Origin: Pseudomonadota bacterium
Lineage (GTDB): Bacteria > Pseudomonadota > Gammaproteobacteria > Steroidobacterales > Steroidobacteraceae
Length of the DNA stretch: 8,224 bases
NCBI GenBank assembly: GCA_021780395.1
Contig: JAJXYU010000014.1
Location: 1-8,224, forward strand
Direction: 5' to 3'
The notes under the pieces were generated by a model. That model ran no database searches, was not told where the DNA came from, and saw nothing but the letters and a program-made list of their open reading frames with translations. The position numbers were made by a program, and so were the translations under genes. This document shows positions 6,352 to 8,224 of the stretch, one piece after another (position 1 is the stretch's first letter; every line of letters starts with the position of its first letter).

Positions 6352-6401
6352 GCGCAACTCGTCGCGGGAGTCGGCCGCGCCCGGGCGGGGCTTGCGGAAA
6401 C

Positions 6402-7208
6402 TCAGTTCTTCAGCCGGTATCCGGTCCGGAAGATCCACGCGACGACCGCGGCGCAGGCCGCGAGGAAGCCGAGCGTGAACGCGATGCTGGTTCCGATCCC
6501 GACGTCGGTCGCTCCGTAGAAGCTCCAGCGGAACGCGTTGATCAGGTAGACGACCGGGTTGAACAGGCTCAACGTGCGCCACGGGCGGGGCAACATGTCG
6601 ATCGAATAGAATGCGCCGCCGAGGAAGGTCAGCGGCGTCATGATCAGGGCCGGAATGATCTGGATCTGTTCCCATCCCTTTGCCCAGATGCCCACGATGA
6701 ATCCGAACAGGCTGAACGTCGCCGCGGTGAGCAGCAGCAGCACGACCATCGCGACCGGGTGCAGGATGCGGATCGGGACGAACAACGCCGACGTGCCGAG
6801 AATGATGGAGCCGATCGCGACCGACTTCGTCGCGGCCGCGCCGACGTAGCCGAGCACGGTTTCGAGCGGCGAGACCGGTGCGGACAGCAGCTCGAAGATC
6901 GTTCCGGTGAACTTCGGATAGAAGATTCCGAAGGATGCGTTCGCGATGCTCTCGGTGAACAGGGTGAGCATCATCAGGCCCGGCACGATGAACGCGCCGT
7001 AGGGCACGCCGCCGACGCTGTGCATCCGCGCGCCGATCGCCGAGCCGAAGACGATGAAGTAGAGCGAGGTGGTGATCACCGGCGTCACGAGCGACTGGAT
7101 CAGGGTCCGGGCCGCGCGCGCGAGCTCGAACCGGTAGATCGCGAGCACGCCGTGGCGGTTGAAGCGCGGCGGGACGAACGGCGCCGGGCGGTGCAGCGGC
7201 GCGCTCAC
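6402..7208 (-). CDS. ABC-2 type transporter permease, YadH-like
   Basis: The protein has 268 residues from a GTG at 7208, which overlaps the ATPase stop by 4 nt (GTGA), a sign of translational coupling. It has about six membrane helices, including [17 protein letters not shown] (39-55), [16 protein letters not shown] (69-84), [21 protein letters not shown] (about 118-138) and the ABC-2 signature [12 protein letters not shown]...LPRPW...[16 protein letters not shown] (191-232). From memory it follows the E. coli YadH plan closely, including the [10 protein letters not shown] coupling segment (105-114). It should form the membrane channel of an exporter with the ATPase. The frame is open upstream to 7844, but only in antiphase inside the ATPase gene, so the GTG is chosen. 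The substrate is unknown; E. coli YadGH is also not well defined. Confidence 0.93.
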   Translation of the reverse strand: MSAPLHRPAPFVPPRFNRHGVLAIYRFELARAARTLIQSLVTPVITTSLYFIVFGSAIGARMHSVGGVPYGAFIVPGLMMLTLFTESIANASFGIFYPKFTGTIFELLSAPVSPLETVLGYVGAAATKSVAIGSIILGTSALFVPIRILHPVAMVVLLLLTAATFSLFGFIVGIWAKGWEQIQIIPALIMTPLTFLGGAFYSIDMLPRPWRTLSLFNPVVYLINAFRWSFYGATDVGIGTSIAFTLGFLAACAAVVAWIFRTGYRLKN

Positions 7209-8128
7209 GAGCGCCGACTCACGAGCTTCACGAAGATCTCCTCCAGCGAGGATTGTCGGGTCTGCATGTCGGTGATCTCGATCGACAGGTCGGTCAGGCG
7301 GCGCAGCAGCGCCGACACGTCGATCGTCCGAGTCGCGTCGTAAGTGAATACGAGCTCGTCGCCCCGGTCTCGCAGCTGCAGACCGAGGTCCGCGAGCCCG
7401 GCGGGAATCGCGTCGAGCGGCCGGCGCAGCATCAGCCGCAGCTGGCGCTCGCCGAGCTGGTCGATCAACGTGCGCTTGTCCTCGACGAGGATCAGGGAGC
7501 CTCGATCGAGCACGCCGATCCGGTCCGCCATCTGCTCGGCTTCCTCGATGTAGTGGGTCGTGAGCACGATCGTGACGCCCTGGTCCCGGAGCCGGCGCAC
7601 CAGGGCCCACATGTCGCGGCGCAGCTCGACGTCGACGCCGGCGGTCGGCTCGTCGAGGAACAGGATCTGCGGCTCGTGGGCGAGCGCCTTCGCGATCATT
7701 ACCCGGCGCTTCATCCCGCCGGACAGCGTCATGATCCGGGCGTCGCGCTTGTCGGCGAGCGACAGCGCGTCGAGGAGCGATTCGAGGAACCGGGGATTCG
7801 GCGCCCGGCCGTACAGCCCCCGGCTGAACTTCACGGTCGCCCACACCGACTCGTAGTTGTCGGTCGCGAGTTCCTGCGGTACGAGCCCGATCGCCGTGCG
7901 CGCGGCGCGGTACTCGCGCACGACGTCCCGACCGGCGGCGAGCACCCGCCCCTCGGTCGGCGTGACGATTCCGCAGACGATGTTGATCAAGGTGCTCTTG
8001 CCCGCGCCGTTCGGGCCGAGCAGCGCGAAGATCTCGCCTGGGCGGACCTCGAGATCGATTCCATGCAGCGCCACATGCCCGGAGTCGTAGCGCTTGACGA
8101 GCCGCTGGATCGAGATCGCGGGCTGCAT
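7205..8128 (-). CDS. ABC transporter ATP-binding protein, YadG-like
   Basis: The protein has 307 residues and is complete. It carries Walker [10 protein letters not shown] (38-46), Q-loop Gln85 in GLVPQE, signature LSGGMKRR (135-142), Walker B ILFLDE (155-160), D-loop AGVD (163-166) and switch His192 in [10 protein letters not shown]. The C-terminal 90 residues ([12 protein letters not shown]...[11 protein letters not shown]) match the regulatory tail of the drug/polysaccharide exporter class that includes YadG, NodI and DrrA; length and the [11 protein letters not shown] stretch are most like YadG. All catalytic residues are intact. It should power the ABC-2 permease encoded directly downstream. 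The start is the only good ATG, 32 nt after the stop of the preceding gene; there is no clear Shine-Dalgarno sequence, so it may depend on translation of the upstream gene. The substrate is unknown. Confidence 0.95.
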   Translation of the reverse strand: MQPAISIQRLVKRYDSGHVALHGIDLEVRPGEIFALLGPNGAGKSTLINIVCGIVTPTEGRVLAAGRDVVREYRAARTAIGLVPQELATDNYESVWATVKFSRGLYGRAPNPRFLESLLDALSLADKRDARIMTLSGGMKRRVMIAKALAHEPQILFLDEPTAGVDVELRRDMWALVRRLRDQGVTIVLTTHYIEEAEQMADRIGVLDRGSLILVEDKRTLIDQLGERQLRLMLRRPLDAIPAGLADLGLQLRDRGDELVFTYDATRTIDVSALLRRLTDLSIEITDMQTRQSSLEEIFVKLVSRRS

Positions 8129-8160
8129 CGCGGCGGGCGTCGCGCGGAAGACCGCGGGCC

Positions 8161-8224
8161 TCAGGGCTTCGCCAGGCGCTCGAGTATCGCGCGCGTGTAG
8201 TCGGCGGTGCCGCTGTGGCCGCCG
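8161..8224 (-). CDS. C-terminus of a gene continuing beyond the right edge; possibly isocitrate/isopropylmalate dehydrogenase family
   Basis: Only the last 20 residues and a TGA (8161-8163) are inside the window. They read [17 protein letters not shown] plus AKP. A GG.(S)GT..(Y/F)T.AI pattern right before the C-terminus is typical of NAD(P)-dependent isocitrate and 3-isopropylmalate dehydrogenases, so that is my best guess, but 20 residues cannot settle it. The 32 nt to the ATPase start hold a small hairpin (CGCGG/CCGCG at 8143-8156) with no T-run, so read-through into the ABC genes is plausible. Confidence 0.55.
   Translation of the reverse strand, partial: GGHSGTADYTRAILERLAKP

Noticed and set aside
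6378..6387. Palindrome CGCCCGGGCG upstream of the hydrolase gene
   Set aside because: All-GC palindromes of this size are common by chance in such GC-rich DNA, and no flanking evidence supports an operator or terminator.
6330..7343. A 337-codon plus-strand frame opposite the ABC-2 permease
   Set aside because: The product is an Arg/Asp/Glu/Gln-rich string without hydrophobic core or motif, and the other strand encodes a complete permease.
7253..8200. A 315-codon plus-strand frame opposite the ABC ATPase
   Set aside because: It mirrors the ATPase reading frame. The ATPase has every expected motif and the antisense product has none.

Overview
The window is a stretch of very GC-rich bacterial chromosome. 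Third codon positions are almost all G or C, and short open frames occur on every strand as a by-product. The gene set is Gram-negative: an AsmA-family envelope protein, an export-signal protein of a type I associate with Proteobacteria, and a YadG/YadH-type ABC exporter. My best guess is a gammaproteobacterium, perhaps in or near Xanthomonadales, but no marker gene here fixes this. I see no tRNA, rRNA, insertion sequence, phage gene or CRISPR array.

Layout, left to right. (1) Minus strand, 1-2881: an AsmA-family protein, then 16 nt downstream a DUF885-family (predicted peptidase-like) exported protein that runs off the left edge. The two look co-transcribed. (2) 2882-3194: a divergent intergenic region with an AT-rich island, a perfect 10-bp palindrome, two 9-bp direct repeats and a 16-bp tandem duplication. 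(3) Plus strand, 3195-5318: a small secreted protein with a charged, partly repeated tail, then an NCS1-family nucleobase permease that probably starts at a TTG codon behind a strong ribosome-binding site. A GC-rich hairpin lies between them. (4) Minus strand, 5344-8224: read right to left, the last 20 residues of a dehydrogenase-like protein, an ABC ATPase and its ABC-2 permease (4-nt GTGA overlap), then after a 62-nt gap an exported alpha/beta hydrolase. The permease of block 3 and this hydrolase converge with only 25 nt between them.

The ATPase and ABC-2 permease form one exporter. The AsmA and DUF885 proteins probably share a transcript and both act in the envelope or periplasm. The other genes have no obvious common pathway, and this reads as ordinary core or near-core chromosome. 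I found no convincing new multi-gene system. The best leads are regulatory: two minus-strand genes (AsmA-like and the hydrolase) have a -10-like hexamer exactly 6 nt before the start codon, consistent with leaderless mRNAs, and both have the 9-mer CAAGCCCCG about 50 nt upstream. The repeat-bearing tail of the small secreted protein is the other lead.
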